Source: Pandoraea bronchicola
GTDB lineage: Bacteria > Pseudomonadota > Gammaproteobacteria > Burkholderiales > Burkholderiaceae
Assembly: GCF_902459805.1 (NCBI RefSeq)
Contig: NZ_CABPST010000007.1
Location: 1 to 64,000 of the forward strand
DNA length: 64,000 nt
Reading direction: 5' to 3'
In this document: piece after piece, positions 51,324 through 61,510 of the stretch
Position numbering within the stretch: position 1 is the first letter of the stretch
Layout of the letters: each line of letters begins with the position of its first letter
Made by a program: the position numbers and the translations under genes
Notes under the pieces: model-generated
Told to the model about the DNA's origin: nothing
Database searches by the model: none
The model's input: only the letters and a program-made list of their open reading frames with translations

Positions 51324-52501
51324 TGTCGAACATGCCGTTCCTGTCGCGCCGCGCGCCCCATTACCGTCACCTTCGTCAGGCCGTGCGCCGCTTCGTCGCC
51401 GCGCTCGCCTTGGTGGGGGCGAGCGGCGCGGCATTGTTCATGCCGGGCGCCGCACATGCCGAGCGGCTCAAGGAGCTGGCGTCGATTCAGGGGGTGCGCG
51501 ATAACCAGTTGATCGGCTACGGTCTGGTGGCCGGTCTCGATAACTCGGGCGACCAGACCACGCAAACGCCCTTTACCGTGCAGAGCATGACCAACATGCT
51601 CTCCCAGTTGGGGATTACCGTTGCGCCGGGCACCAACATGCAGTTGAAGAACGTGGCCGCCGTGATGGTGACAGCCACGCTGCCGGCGTTCACGCGCCCC
51701 GGTCAGGCCATCGACGTGGTGGTGTCGTCGATGGGTAACGCCAAGAGCCTGCGCGGCGGCACGCTGCTCATGACCCCGCTCAAGGGGCCGGACGGGCAGG
51801 TCTACGCGCTCGCACAAGGCAATCTGTTGATCGGCGGCGCTGGCGCGTCGGCCAACGGCTCGAGCGTAACCATCAACCAGTTGGCCTCGGGCCGTATTCC
51901 GAGCGGCGCGATTGTCGAGCGCGCGGTGCCGACCGCCATGGGCGGCCAGCCGGGCACCGTGCAGATGGAGCTGAACGCGACCGACTTTTCGACCGCGCAG
52001 CGCGTGGTCGATGCGGTGAACCGCCGCTTCGGTTTCGGTACTGCGCAGGCGCTGGACGGCCGCGTGATTCTGCTGCGCACGCCGACCGATCCGCCGGCCC
52101 GCGTGCAGTTCCTGGCGCAGCTCGAGAGTCTCGAGGTGCGTCCGGACAACACGGCCGCGCGCGTCATCATCAATGCGCGGACCGGTTCGGTCGTGATGAA
52201 CCAGAACGTGACGATTCAGCAATGCGCGGTGGCTCACGGCAACCTGTCCGTGGTCATCGACACGCAGAACAATGTGAGCCAGCCGGCGCCGTTCTCGGGC
52301 GGGCAAACGGTGGTGGCCCCGAACTCGCAAATCTCCGTTCAACAGGAGAACAATGCGCTCAAGATGGTTAAGGCGGGCGCCAACCTCGCCGACGTCGTCA
52401 AGGCGCTGAACTCGCTTGGTGCGAGCCCGGCGGACCTGATGTCGATTCTGCAGGCCATGAAGGCCTCGGGCGCCCTGCGCGCCGATCTGGAGATCATCTG
52501 A
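51323..52501 (+). CDS. flgI: Flagellar P-ring protein FlgI
   Basis: 392 aa. The signal peptide ends near residue 46 (AHA before ERLKEL). The mature start [20 protein letters not shown] and the C-terminal segment [20 protein letters not shown] are diagnostic. It forms the periplasmic ring in peptidoglycan with help from FlgA. Confidence 0.96.
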   Translation: MSNMPFLSRRAPHYRHLRQAVRRFVAALALVGASGAALFMPGAAHAERLKELASIQGVRDNQLIGYGLVAGLDNSGDQTTQTPFTVQSMTNMLSQLGITVAPGTNMQLKNVAAVMVTATLPAFTRPGQAIDVVVSSMGNAKSLRGGTLLMTPLKGPDGQVYALAQGNLLIGGAGASANGSSVTINQLASGRIPSGAIVERAVPTAMGGQPGTVQMELNATDFSTAQRVVDAVNRRFGFGTAQALDGRVILLRTPTDPPARVQFLAQLESLEVRPDNTAARVIINARTGSVVMNQNVTIQQCAVAHGNLSVVIDTQNNVSQPAPFSGGQTVVAPNSQISVQQENNALKMVKAGANLADVVKALNSLGASPADLMSILQAMKASGALRADLEII

Positions 52502-52502
52502 T

Positions 52503-53390
52503 ATGGCCGACGGCAACCGACTCACCGGCGCGGCGGGCAAGAACCTGCCCGACCTGACGCAGCGCGCCACGTACGATATGCAGGGTCTGACGGCCTTGCG
52601 TGCTGCGGCGCACCAGCAGACACCGCAGGCCACGCAACAGGCCGCCAAGCAGTTCGAGGCTGTCTTCACGCAGATGATGATGAAGAGCATGCGCGACGCC
52701 ACGATGTCCGGCGGCCTGCTCGGCAGCGATCAGGAAAAGATGTTCAACGGCATGCTCGACGACCAGCTGGCCCAGCAGCTCGCGTCGAACAAAGGCATCG
52801 GTCTGGCCGATCTGATGCTCAAGCAGCTCGCCAATACCGGCACCACGCTGCCGCCTGCCGCGATGGGGCGCCAGCAGTCGCTTCAGGGGCGCGCCTACAA
52901 CTCGGCCGACGCCATCGGCGTGGCTGACGGCGCGCCGGCCGCAGCGGGCGAATTCGTCGACCGCATGGCCACGGCCGCGCAGAACGCCAGCGCGCAGAGC
53001 GGTATCCCGGCGCGCTTCATGTTGAGCCAGGCGGCGCTCGAGTCCGGCTGGGGCAAGCGTGAAATCCGTCGCAGCGACGGCAGCACGAGCTTCAACGTGT
53101 TCGGCATCAAGGCGGGCAAGAACTGGACGGGCCCGACCGTCGAAGTCGCCACGACCGAGTACGTGAATGGCCAGCCGCGCAAGGTGATGGCCAAGTTCCG
53201 GGCCTATCGCTCGTACGACGAGGCGTTCAACGACTACGCGAATCTGATCTCGAACAACCCGCGCTATGCGTCGGTCGTGGCAAGCGCCAACGATGCGGCG
53301 AGCTTTGCCACCAATCTCCAGCGCGCGGGTTACGCGACCGATCCGCAGTACGCCAGCAAGCTCATGAAGATCATGAAGAACTTCGCCTGA
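52503..53390 (+). CDS. flgJ: Rod cap and peptidoglycan hydrolase FlgJ
   Basis: 295 aa, the dual-domain form. The N-terminal rod-capping domain (about 1-110) has AAKQFEAVFTQMMMKSMRDA. The glucosaminidase domain (about 150-295) has the catalytic Glu180 in SQAALESGWGKREI, then NVFGIKAGKNW. It cuts peptidoglycan to let the rod pass. It starts 1 bp after flgI and ends the rod operon. Confidence 0.95.
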   Translation: MADGNRLTGAAGKNLPDLTQRATYDMQGLTALRAAAHQQTPQATQQAAKQFEAVFTQMMMKSMRDATMSGGLLGSDQEKMFNGMLDDQLAQQLASNKGIGLADLMLKQLANTGTTLPPAAMGRQQSLQGRAYNSADAIGVADGAPAAAGEFVDRMATAAQNASAQSGIPARFMLSQAALESGWGKREIRRSDGSTSFNVFGIKAGKNWTGPTVEVATTEYVNGQPRKVMAKFRAYRSYDEAFNDYANLISNNPRYASVVASANDAASFATNLQRAGYATDPQYASKLMKIMKNFA

Positions 53391-53468
53391 ACGTCAGGTG
53401 GCGGGGCGGTTGGCCGTTGGCCGGCAGGCCGTACGGAAAACGGGACGAAATCATCTGGTGCGGCGGCC

Positions 53469-53495
53469 TCAATATTGCCGCCGGGCTGCCGTAAA
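53469..53495 (+). promoter_or_regulatory. Putative sigma-28 promoter of flgKL
   Basis: TCAA (53469-53472), exactly 15 bp, then GCCGTAAA (53488-53495), close to the FliA consensus TAAA-N15-GCCGATAA. It lies 68 bp before flgK, a gene expected to be under late FliA control, and the 173-bp flgJ-flgK gap has no better candidate. Confidence 0.55.
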
Positions 53496-53563
53496 CACAT
53501 CGGTAACGGTGCGCGAGCCGGCCTTGGGCCGCGGGACGCGCCTCTCACTCAAGCCGCGAGATC

Positions 53564-55552
53564 ATGAGCCTAATCAATATTGGCATGAGCGGGCTGAACG
53601 CCTCCCAGTTCGCCCTGAACACCACTGGCAACAACATCTCCAACTCGGGGACGGCCGGCTACAACCGCCAGGTCGTGAACTACGCACAGCAGAACAGCCA
53701 GTTCACCGGCATGGGCTACCTCGGTCAGGGCGTGCTCGTGACCGACGTGTCGCGCGTGTACGACCAGTTCCTGTCGAATCAGGTCAATCAGGCGCAGACC
53801 CAATACAGTCAGCTCAACACCTATTACCAGCAGATCTCGCAGATCAACAATGCGCTGGGTAGCTCGACGACCGGCCTGTCGGCCACGATGTCCTCGTTCT
53901 TCACGAACCTGCAGACGATCGTGAGCGCGCCGAACAACTCGGCCACCCGCGCCACCGTGATCTCGTCGGCACAGACGCTCACGAGCATGTTCCAGTCGCT
54001 CTCGGGCACCTTGTCCACGCTGCGCTCGAGCATCAACGGCACGCTCTCGCAGTCGACCGACCAGATCAACACCTACGCCAAGCAGATCGCCTCGCTCAAC
54101 GACGCGATTCAGCAGGCGCAGGCCAACGGCATCAACGCTACGCCGAACGACCTGCTCGACCAGCGCGACCAGGCCGTGGCGAACCTGAACGCCATCGTGC
54201 AAACGAACGTCGTCAAGGACGGCGATGGCGCGTACAACGTCTTCATCGGCAACGGTCAGTCGCTGGTGACGGGCAGCTCGGCGTACCAGCTCACGACGGT
54301 GCCCTCGACGAACGACCCGTCGCAAGTGACCATCGCATATGTCAGTCCGAACGGGACGAAGGTCGCGATTCCGGAGTCGTCGATCACGGGCGGCTCGCTG
54401 GCCGGTCTGTTGTCGTTCCGCAGCGGCGCGCTCACGCAGGCCCAGAACTCCCTCGGCCAGATCGCCCTGTCGCTGGCCGGCACGTTCAACGCACAGAACC
54501 AGCTCGGTCTGGATCTCTACGGCAATCAGGGCGGCAATTTCTTCACAGTGCCTAGCCCGACGGTCATTGCCAGCACGAAGAACTCGAACGCCGCCACGCT
54601 CAACGCCACGATCACCGATGCCTCGAAGGTGACGACGAGCGACTACACCGTGAGCTTCGACGGCACGAACTACACGCTCACGCGCCAGACGGACGGTGCG
54701 ACGTGGACGGCGGGCGCCCCGGCAACGCCGGGCGCAGCGCTGAACTTCCAGGACACCAGCGGCGCCGCATTTGCCGACGGCTTCTCGGTCACGACAGGCT
54801 CGATGGTGGCGGGCGACAGCTTCACGATCCAGCCCACGCGCAATGCCGGGCAGAACATCGGCGTGGCGATCACCGATCCGGGCAAGATTGCGCTGGCCGC
54901 ACCGATCATCGCCTCGACCCCCACCAGCAATGGCGGCTCGCTCAAGGTCGACCAGGGCAGTGTGGACGCCAGTTATCTGTCGAACGTGCTGACCGCCCCG
55001 GTGAGCTTCACGTTCAGCAAGGACGCCACGACCGGTGCGCTCACGCTGGTCGCGCCGTCGCCAATGACGGTCACGGTCAACGGTGTGACGACTTCTTACG
55101 CCGCTGGCGACACCGTGCCGTACAACGCCGCCAATGGTGCCAAGATCACCATGAGCGGCATGACGGTGAATCTCACCGGCACACCCAACGACGGTGACAA
55201 GTTCACCATTGCGCCGAACACCTCGGGCGCCGTGACCGACAACCGCAACGGCCTGGCGCTGTCCGCCTTGCAGAACGACAAGACCAAGGTAGGCGGCTCG
55301 CAGAGCTACGCGACGGCCTACGCCAATCTGGTCTCGTACGTCGGCTCGACCACGAATACCTACAAGTCCACCAGCGCCGCGCAGTCAACCCTGCTGCAAC
55401 AGGCGCAGACGGCACAACAGTCCAATTCCGGCGTGAACCTCGACGAAGAAGCGGCCAACCTGATCAAGTATCAGCAGCTCTATCAGGCCAACTCGAAGGT
55501 GATTCAGACCGCGTCGACGCTGTTCGACACCATCCTCCAGATGGTCAACTAA
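53564..55552 (+). CDS. flgK: Flagellar hook-filament junction protein FlgK (HAP1)
   Basis: 662 aa, somewhat longer than enteric FlgK. N-terminal GMSGLNASQFALNTTGNNIS and C-terminal SGVNLDEEAANLIKYQQLYQ form the D0/D1 domains. The central part (about 330-560) is Thr/Ala/Gly-rich and variable. It is exported with FlgN and joins hook to filament. Confidence 0.95.
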   Translation: MSLINIGMSGLNASQFALNTTGNNISNSGTAGYNRQVVNYAQQNSQFTGMGYLGQGVLVTDVSRVYDQFLSNQVNQAQTQYSQLNTYYQQISQINNALGSSTTGLSATMSSFFTNLQTIVSAPNNSATRATVISSAQTLTSMFQSLSGTLSTLRSSINGTLSQSTDQINTYAKQIASLNDAIQQAQANGINATPNDLLDQRDQAVANLNAIVQTNVVKDGDGAYNVFIGNGQSLVTGSSAYQLTTVPSTNDPSQVTIAYVSPNGTKVAIPESSITGGSLAGLLSFRSGALTQAQNSLGQIALSLAGTFNAQNQLGLDLYGNQGGNFFTVPSPTVIASTKNSNAATLNATITDASKVTTSDYTVSFDGTNYTLTRQTDGATWTAGAPATPGAALNFQDTSGAAFADGFSVTTGSMVAGDSFTIQPTRNAGQNIGVAITDPGKIALAAPIIASTPTSNGGSLKVDQGSVDASYLSNVLTAPVSFTFSKDATTGALTLVAPSPMTVTVNGVTTSYAAGDTVPYNAANGAKITMSGMTVNLTGTPNDGDKFTIAPNTSGAVTDNRNGLALSALQNDKTKVGGSQSYATAYANLVSYVGSTTNTYKSTSAAQSTLLQQAQTAQQSNSGVNLDEEAANLIKYQQLYQANSKVIQTASTLFDTILQMVN

Positions 55553-55568
55553 GCGCAGGGGCAAGATA

Positions 55569-56804
55569 ATGCGTATCAGCACCAACATGATTTACGATCA
55601 GGGGCTGCGCTCGATGAGCCAGAACACCTCCGATCTGCTCAACACGCAAGCACAGCTTTCGTCGGGCAAGCGTGTGACCACACCGAGCGACGACCCTATT
55701 GCGGCGGCGCAGGCCGTGGCGGTGTCGCAAGACAACGACATGAACACGCAGTACGCGTCGAACCGCGCCGGCGCGACCACCCAGCTTCAGCTCGAAGATT
55801 CGACCTTCGGCAGTATCATCAACTCGCTGCAGCACGTGATGTCCCAGATTGCGTCGGCGGGCAATGCTTCGCTCAACGACAGCGACCGTGCGACCATTGC
55901 GACCGATCTGCAATCGAGCTTCCAGCAGTTGCTCTCGCTGGCGAACACGACCGATGCCAACGGCCAGTACCTGTTCTCGGGCTTCATGGGCAATTCGGCG
56001 GCCTACGTGGCATCGCCCACAGGGGCGTCGTATGCGGGCGATATGGGCGTGCGTTACGTGCAGGTGAGCCCGAACCGCCAGATCGCGATCAACGATCCCG
56101 GCTCGACCATTTTCCAGGGGATTCAGCCGAGCACCGCCAGTACGCTGATCAGCGGCAACGCCACCAATCAGGGCACCGCCACGTTCTCCACCGTCTCGAC
56201 GACCGACGTGACCAACGCGGGCGCGAATCACCAGTACCAGATCAGCTTCGCGATCGACAATACGACCACGCCGCCCACGACCAACTACACGGTCAAGGAT
56301 CAGACGGACACGACCGTGCCTGATGTGACGGGGACGTACACGGCCGGCCAGCCGATCACGTTCGGCGGTAAGTCGGTCACCTTCTCGGGCGCCCCGGCAG
56401 CCGGCGACACCTACACCGTGCAGCCGGCGAGCAAGGGCAGCACGAACATGTTCGACAATCTGCAGGCACTGATCAATACGCTCAAGACGCCAATCAACGG
56501 CACCAACGGCACGGGGCAGGCGAACCTGAGCAACGCGTTGACGACGTTCGGCCAGATGTTCAGCAACACCTACGATAACGTCACGACGATCCGCACGACC
56601 ACGGGCTCGCGAATGAACGAACTCACCGCGCTCAACAACATTGGTGACACGAACTCGCTCAACTACCAGTCTCAACTGAGCGATCTGCTCGACGTCGACT
56701 GGAATTCGTCGGCGACCAAGTTCGCGCAGTTGCAGGCCGCGTTGCAGGCGTCGCAACAGAGCTTTTTGCAAACGCAGAAGCTCTCGCTATTCTCGCTGCT
56801 CTGA
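55569..56804 (+). CDS. flgL: Flagellar hook-filament junction protein FlgL (HAP3)
   Basis: 411 aa, longer than the about 317 aa of E. coli because of an insert in the middle (about 190-290). The flagellin-like N-terminus MRISTNMIYDQGLRSMSQNT and LSSGKRVTTPSDDP and the C-terminal QLQAALQASQQSFLQTQKLS are typical. It begins 16 bp after flgK. Confidence 0.94.
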   Translation: MRISTNMIYDQGLRSMSQNTSDLLNTQAQLSSGKRVTTPSDDPIAAAQAVAVSQDNDMNTQYASNRAGATTQLQLEDSTFGSIINSLQHVMSQIASAGNASLNDSDRATIATDLQSSFQQLLSLANTTDANGQYLFSGFMGNSAAYVASPTGASYAGDMGVRYVQVSPNRQIAINDPGSTIFQGIQPSTASTLISGNATNQGTATFSTVSTTDVTNAGANHQYQISFAIDNTTTPPTTNYTVKDQTDTTVPDVTGTYTAGQPITFGGKSVTFSGAPAAGDTYTVQPASKGSTNMFDNLQALINTLKTPINGTNGTGQANLSNALTTFGQMFSNTYDNVTTIRTTTGSRMNELTALNNIGDTNSLNYQSQLSDLLDVDWNSSATKFAQLQAALQASQQSFLQTQKLSLFSLL

Positions 56805-56847
56805 GGCACGCCGCGCGGCGCGCCCGCGCGAGAAGACAGAAAGGCAA

Positions 56848-56880
56848 GCGGGCCACGCGGCATTACGCCGGGTGGCCCGC
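56848..56880. terminator. Hairpin between convergent flgL and fliR, possible bidirectional terminator
   Basis: GCGGGCCAC (56848-56856) and GTGGCCCGC (56872-56880) form a perfect 9-bp stem over a 15-nt loop. T-runs are weak on both sides, so termination is plausible but not certain. It lies exactly where two operons converge. Confidence 0.5.
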
Positions 56881-56912
56881 AGTCATTTGGGGGACGTGCG
56901 CGAGCGCGGTCT

Positions 56913-57704
56913 TCAGACCTTCGGCACGAAGGCGGCCGTCGCGCGCACCATCATGTCGATGCCGATGGCGATGAAGTGATCCATGACCGGCGCGATACGC
57001 GGCATCATCAGCTCGAGCACCACGAGGCCGACGCCCAGCGTGAGCGGGAAGCCTACGGCGAAGATGTTGAGCTGCGGCGCAGCGCGGTTCAGGATACCCA
57101 GCGCGAGGTTGCAGATGAGCAGCGCGGCCACGAGCGGCAGCGACAACATGAGCGCGAGCGTGAAAAGCTGGCCGCCAAGCATGGCGAGGTAATGCCAGCC
57201 TGCCACCGAGATCGGCGCACTGGAAATCGGCAGCACCGTGAAGCTCTGCACCAGCGTGGCGAACATGACCAGATGGCCGTTGGTGGCGAGGAATACGAGC
57301 ATGGCGACCACGTTGAGCAGCATGCCGAGCACGGCCGTGCTGCCGTCGCTGTTCGGCGTGAGCAGCGTGGCGAAGGACAGACCCATCTGCAACCCGACGA
57401 AGTCGCCCGCCATGCTGATGGCCGAGAACACGATCTGCATGCACCAGCCGAGCGCTGCACCGATCATCACCTGTTGCGCAAGGATCCAGAGACCCTCCCA
57501 CGAGAACGGCGAGACGGCGGGCATGGGACCGAGTACCGGCGCGAGCGCCAGCGCGACAATGCCCGCGAGGCCGATCTTGACCGTGCCGGGCACGGCGGCG
57601 TCGCCGAACAGCGGCGCGCTCATGGACAGCGCGAGCAGGCGCACGAACGGGAACAGGAACGCCGCGATGACGCCCGAGAGCTGTTCGTAAGTGAAGCTGA
57701 TCAA
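56913..57704 (-). CDS. fliR: Flagellar export apparatus protein FliR
   Basis: 263 aa with about six membrane segments. N-terminal YEQLSGVIAAFLFPFVRLLA and the central MGLSFATLLTPNSDG are typical. It forms the export gate core with FliP and FliQ. It is the last gene of the minus-strand fli operon in this window. Confidence 0.95.
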   Translation of the reverse strand: MISFTYEQLSGVIAAFLFPFVRLLALSMSAPLFGDAAVPGTVKIGLAGIVALALAPVLGPMPAVSPFSWEGLWILAQQVMIGAALGWCMQIVFSAISMAGDFVGLQMGLSFATLLTPNSDGSTAVLGMLLNVVAMLVFLATNGHLVMFATLVQSFTVLPISSAPISVAGWHYLAMLGGQLFTLALMLSLPLVAALLICNLALGILNRAAPQLNIFAVGFPLTLGVGLVVLELMMPRIAPVMDHFIAIGIDMMVRATAAFVPKV

Positions 57705-57716
57705 AGCCGGCGCGGC

Positions 57717-57986
57717 TTACCCGACGAGGCCGGGAATGCCGGTGAGCAACTGACGCATGTAGTCGACCATCAGGTTGAGCATCCACGGGCCTGCGATCAC
57801 CAGCGTGACGAACACGGCGAGCAGTTTGGGGATGAACGAGAGCGTCATTTCGTTGATCTGCGTGGCGGCCTGAAACAGGCTCACGAGCAGACCGGAGACG
57901 AGGGCAACGAGCAGCAGCGGCGCGGCGAGCAGCAGCGTGACCTGCATTGCCTGATGGGCCAGCGCCATGACGGTTTCCGGAGTCAT
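57717..57986 (-). CDS. fliQ: Flagellar export apparatus protein FliQ
   Basis: 89 aa, two membrane helices. The start MTPETVMALAHQAMQVTLLL and AATQINEMTLSFIPKLLAV are diagnostic. It lies 12 bp upstream of fliR in the transcript. Confidence 0.96.
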   Translation of the reverse strand: MTPETVMALAHQAMQVTLLLAAPLLLVALVSGLLVSLFQAATQINEMTLSFIPKLLAVFVTLVIAGPWMLNLMVDYMRQLLTGIPGLVG

Positions 57987-58002
57987 TTCGCGTTCCTCGC
58001 CG

Positions 58003-58800
58003 CTACATGGTGAAGCTCTGGGCCAGCGAGCCCAGCAGCAGTTGCCAGCCGTCGACCACCACGAACAGCATCAGCTTGAACGGCAGCGACACCGTGGAGG
58101 GCGAGACCATCATCATCCCCATCGACATCAGCACGCTCGCGACCACCAGATCGATGATCAGGAACGGAATGAAGATCGTGAAGCCGATCTGGAACGCCGT
58201 CTTCAGTTCGCTCGTGGCGAAGGCGGGCACGAGAATGCGCATCGGCACATCTTCGGGACCATTCATCGGCGGTGTCTTGGCCAGCTTGGCGAAGAGCGCC
58301 AGATCGGCTTCGCGCGTTTGCTTGAGCATGAACGCGTGAAACGGCTTGGCCCCGGTGTCGATGGCTTGCTCGAAGCTGATCTTGTTGGCGGCGAACGGCT
58401 GATAGGCGTTGGTGTACGCCTGGTCGAAGACCGGCGACATGACGAAGAACGTCAGGAACAGGGCCAACCCGATCAGGATCTGGTTCGGCGGCGAGGTCGT
58501 CACGCCGATGGCATGGCGCAGCAGCGAGAGCACGATGATGATGCGCGTGAAGGCGGTCATCATCAGCAGCATCGCGGGCAGGAAGCCCAGCGATGTGAGC
58601 AGCAGCATCGTCTGCACGGACAGCGAGTACGTCTGTCCGCCGCCGGGAGCCGGTGTAGTGGTCAGCGCGGGCAGCGTGGCCTGTGCGAGTGCCGTGCCCG
58701 GCAATGCAATGCAGGCGAGCGCCAGCGCAAGTGTCAGACCAAGCGTGGATCCCGCCAGACCCCGTGGCTTTCCGGCACACAGCAAGCCACGCACCATCAC
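58003..58800 (-). CDS. fliP: Flagellar export apparatus protein FliP
   Basis: 265 aa. A cleavable signal sequence ends near residue 40 (TALAQA). [20 protein letters not shown] and the C-terminal [20 protein letters not shown] match the family. It forms the pentameric ring of the export gate. It overlaps fliO by 4 bp. Confidence 0.96.
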   Translation of the reverse strand: MMVRGLLCAGKPRGLAGSTLGLTLALALACIALPGTALAQATLPALTTTPAPGGGQTYSLSVQTMLLLTSLGFLPAMLLMMTAFTRIIIVLSLLRHAIGVTTSPPNQILIGLALFLTFFVMSPVFDQAYTNAYQPFAANKISFEQAIDTGAKPFHAFMLKQTREADLALFAKLAKTPPMNGPEDVPMRILVPAFATSELKTAFQIGFTIFIPFLIIDLVVASVLMSMGMMMVSPSTVSLPFKLMLFVVVDGWQLLLGSLAQSFTM

Positions 58801-59381
58801 GAATCCTTTTTCATCGATTCGCGCAATTTTTGCGCAAAAGCCTGCGCGGCGCGATTGGCTTGCGCGCCAGGAGGGGCGACGCTGGGCGCGGCAGGCATGT
58901 CGGCGACGCGGTCCGCGTCGATCACATGCAGGCTCCGCACCTGGCCTGGCGCGACACCGAGCACGATCCAGTCACCCGCGACTTCCACGACAACGACACG
59001 TTCGCGCTGGCCGACGGCGGCGCTACCGACGATGCGCACATTGCCGCCTCCCAGCGGGCGTTGCAGCCCGAAGCGCTTGGCAAGCCACGCGAGCCCGAAC
59101 AGCAAGGCCAGCACCAGCACGAGGCCCAGTCCCGTCTGCACGATGCCTGCGCCGCCAAGACTCGGCACGGCCGCCGCCTGCGAGGCGGCGCCCTGAGCCT
59201 GCGCGCTGGCGATCGACAGGAAAGCGAGACTGAAGGCGCTGCCGGCGCCGCACAGGCGCGCCAGACCGCCGAAGGCGCGCGCCGTGCGGGACTTGCCGGA
59301 CGTGCGGGAGGCGGTGTGAGAGATCGTGGCGGCTGCCACGGCACGCCGCACGGGCTTGCCGTGGACTTTCGTTGCCATCAT
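58797..59381 (-). CDS. fliO: Flagellar export assembly protein FliO
   Basis: 194 aa. A basic N-terminus with a hydrophobic stretch (about 45-62), then a membrane helix (about 79-103, [20 protein letters not shown]), then the cytoplasmic FliO domain with [20 protein letters not shown]. It helps the FliP ring assemble. Overlaps with fliN and fliP show tight coupling. Confidence 0.92.
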   Translation of the reverse strand: MMATKVHGKPVRRAVAAATISHTASRTSGKSRTARAFGGLARLCGAGSAFSLAFLSIASAQAQGAASQAAAVPSLGGAGIVQTGLGLVLVLALLFGLAWLAKRFGLQRPLGGGNVRIVGSAAVGQRERVVVVEVAGDWIVLGVAPGQVRSLHVIDADRVADMPAAPSVAPPGAQANRAAQAFAQKLRESMKKDS

Positions 59382-59818
59382 CGGTTGAGCTTACGGATGC
59401 GTTCGGATGGCGTGATGATATCAGTCAGGCGAATGCCGAACTTGTCGTTCACGACCACCACCTCGCCCTGAGCGATGAGGCAGCCATTGACCAGCACGTC
59501 CATCGGCTCGCCGGCCATGCCGTCGAGTTCCACCACGGACCCTTGGGCGAGTTGCAGCAGATTCTTGATGGCGATCTTCGTGCGGCCCAGCTCCACGGTC
59601 ATCTGCACCGGGATGTCGAGAATCAGATCGATGTCGTTGTGCGTGGCCCCCGCCGGATTCCCGGCGGTGGCGGCAAGCGGCTGAAACACGGGGGCGGCGG
59701 CCGGTTGCGGCGCGCTGGCGGGTGCCGGCTCGGTAGCTGTCTGCTCCGCCATGGCACTGGCCCACTCGTCCGCCATGGCCTGGGCGTCTTCACCGGGCGT
59801 TTGAGGGGTATCGCTCAT
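59378..59818 (-). CDS. fliN: Flagellar motor switch protein FliN
   Basis: 146 aa from the ATG with A at 59818, overlapping the fliM stop. The first 65 residues are acidic and Ala/Pro-rich. The SpoA domain (about 70-146) has ILDIPVQMTVELGRTKIAIK and GEVVVVNDKFGIRLTDI. It forms the lower C-ring and docks FliH-FliI. Confidence 0.95.
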   Translation of the reverse strand: MSDTPQTPGEDAQAMADEWASAMAEQTATEPAPASAPQPAAAPVFQPLAATAGNPAGATHNDIDLILDIPVQMTVELGRTKIAIKNLLQLAQGSVVELDGMAGEPMDVLVNGCLIAQGEVVVVNDKFGIRLTDIITPSERIRKLNR

Positions 59819-60816
59819 CACTCGTTGTCCTTCGTGTAATCGCTGTGTGAATGGTTGATCATCTGGTTCACGCGCAGCGCGTATTGACCATTGAAGACGC
59901 CGTAATTGCATTCCATCACGGGCACGCCGTCGACCTTGGCTTCAAGGACCTCGGGCACGTCGAGCGGAATCACATCGCCCACGCGCATATTGAGCAACTG
60001 CGAGAGCGTCATGTCGATCTGCGCGAGGTTGGTCACGATTTCGACGTCGGCCGCCTGCACCTGCTGCGAGAGCAGTCGCACCCAGCGCTTGTCGACTTCG
60101 AGCGTCTCGCCCTGCAGCGGGCTCGAGAGCTGGTCGCGCATCGGCTCGATCATCGAGTACGGCATGCAGATGTGGAATTCACCGCCGACCGAACCGAACT
60201 CGATGTCGAACGTGGTGGTGACGACCACCTCGTTGGGCGTGGCGACATTGGCGAACTGCGTATGCATTTCGGCGCGCACGTACTCGAATTCGACCGGATA
60301 CACCGGCTTCCACGACGCCCCGTAGTTCTCGAACACCAGATCGAGCAGGCGCCCGATGATGCGTTGCTCGGTCTGCGTGAAATCGCGCCCTTCGACCCGG
60401 GTATGGAACCGGCCGTCGCCGCCGAACAGATTGTCCACCACCAGGAACACGAGGTTCGGGTCGAACACGAACAAGGCCGTGCCGCGCAGTGGCTTGATGT
60501 GGACCAGGTTGAGGTTGGTCGGGACGGGCAGATTACGGATGAACTCGCTGTACTTCTGGACACGCACCGGGCTCACCGAAATTTCGGCGCTACGGCGCAT
60601 GAAGTTGAACAGCGCAATGCGGAACAGTCGCGAGAAGCGGTCGTTGATGATCTCGAGCGTGGGCATGCGCCCGCGCACGATACGCTCTTGCGTCGCGATG
60701 TTGTATGGCCTGATGCCGGAATGATCTTCCGACTCGGACCGGTCATCCTGTTCGCCGGTGACGCCCTTCAGAAGGGCATCGACTTCTTCCTGCGACAGGA
60801 ACTCCTCATGCGCCAT
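59818..60816 (-). CDS. fliM: Flagellar motor switch protein FliM
   Basis: 332 aa. The N-terminal CheY-P-binding peptide LSQEEVDALL is at residues 7-16, followed by the middle domain and a C-terminal SpoA domain (MRVGDVIPLDVPEVLEAKV). It is the C-ring component that senses CheY-P. fliL lies 7 bp upstream in the transcript. Confidence 0.96.
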   Translation of the reverse strand: MAHEEFLSQEEVDALLKGVTGEQDDRSESEDHSGIRPYNIATQERIVRGRMPTLEIINDRFSRLFRIALFNFMRRSAEISVSPVRVQKYSEFIRNLPVPTNLNLVHIKPLRGTALFVFDPNLVFLVVDNLFGGDGRFHTRVEGRDFTQTEQRIIGRLLDLVFENYGASWKPVYPVEFEYVRAEMHTQFANVATPNEVVVTTTFDIEFGSVGGEFHICMPYSMIEPMRDQLSSPLQGETLEVDKRWVRLLSQQVQAADVEIVTNLAQIDMTLSQLLNMRVGDVIPLDVPEVLEAKVDGVPVMECNYGVFNGQYALRVNQMINHSHSDYTKDNE

Positions 60817-60823
60817 GAATCAC

Positions 60824-61306
60824 TCACTGAATTACAAACGCGGTGAACAGCACTTCGCCCACGGCCTGTTGCGGCATGTTGGCCGCGAACGGCTGCGCAA
60901 CCAGCGTGCGGATCTCGCTCGCCAGACGGCGCTTGCCGTCGATCGTGGCCAGATCCTGCGGCTGTTTGGACGACAACAGCAGCAACACGCGGCTGCGCAC
61001 TTCGGGCATGTGCTGCGTGATGCGGGCTTGCGTCTCGGCGTCTGCCACCTTGAGCGAGAGGCCGATATGCAGGTATCGCTCGCCGTCTTCGCCGGACAGG
61101 TTCACCGTGAACGGGTCCATGCCGACAAATACAGGCGGTGGCGGGGGCGGCGGTGCTTTGGCCGCTTCGCTACGTCCGGTCAGCAAATACACAGCCGTTG
61201 CCGCACCGGCGGCGGCCATGAGCGCTACCGCAACGATCAACAGAATCCATTTGCGCACGCCCCCTCCGGAGGGAGCCGCGGCTTGCGTCGGTGCGGGATT
61301 TGCCAT
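60824..61306 (-). CDS. fliL: Flagellar basal body protein FliL
   Basis: 160 aa from the ATG with A at 61306; a start at 61378 adds 24 unlikely residues. One membrane helix (about 20-42), a Pro run (about 52-58), then the periplasmic domain with DPFTVNLSGEDGERYLHIGL. It supports the stator around the rotor. Confidence 0.93.
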   Translation of the reverse strand: MANPAPTQAAAPSGGGVRKWILLIVAVALMAAAGAATAVYLLTGRSEAAKAPPPPPPPVFVGMDPFTVNLSGEDGERYLHIGLSLKVADAETQARITQHMPEVRSRVLLLLSSKQPQDLATIDGKRRLASEIRTLVAQPFAANMPQQAVGEVLFTAFVIQ

Positions 61307-61510
61307 GTATTCGCCTGCTATTGGGTAATGATTGTCGGCTAACCCGCCAAGGGGTGATCGGCCGAAAAGAAGGGACAATCGCGTCTAACTCGCGTCTTTG
61401 TCTTAACGGCAGAAAAACCCGCTTGCTTTAGGGCAGTGCGACGCCCGGTCGCGCCGGTTTGCGCCTTATTTCACCGCCACCCCGTTCATGGCCGTGCGCG
61501 GCCCGGAAGA

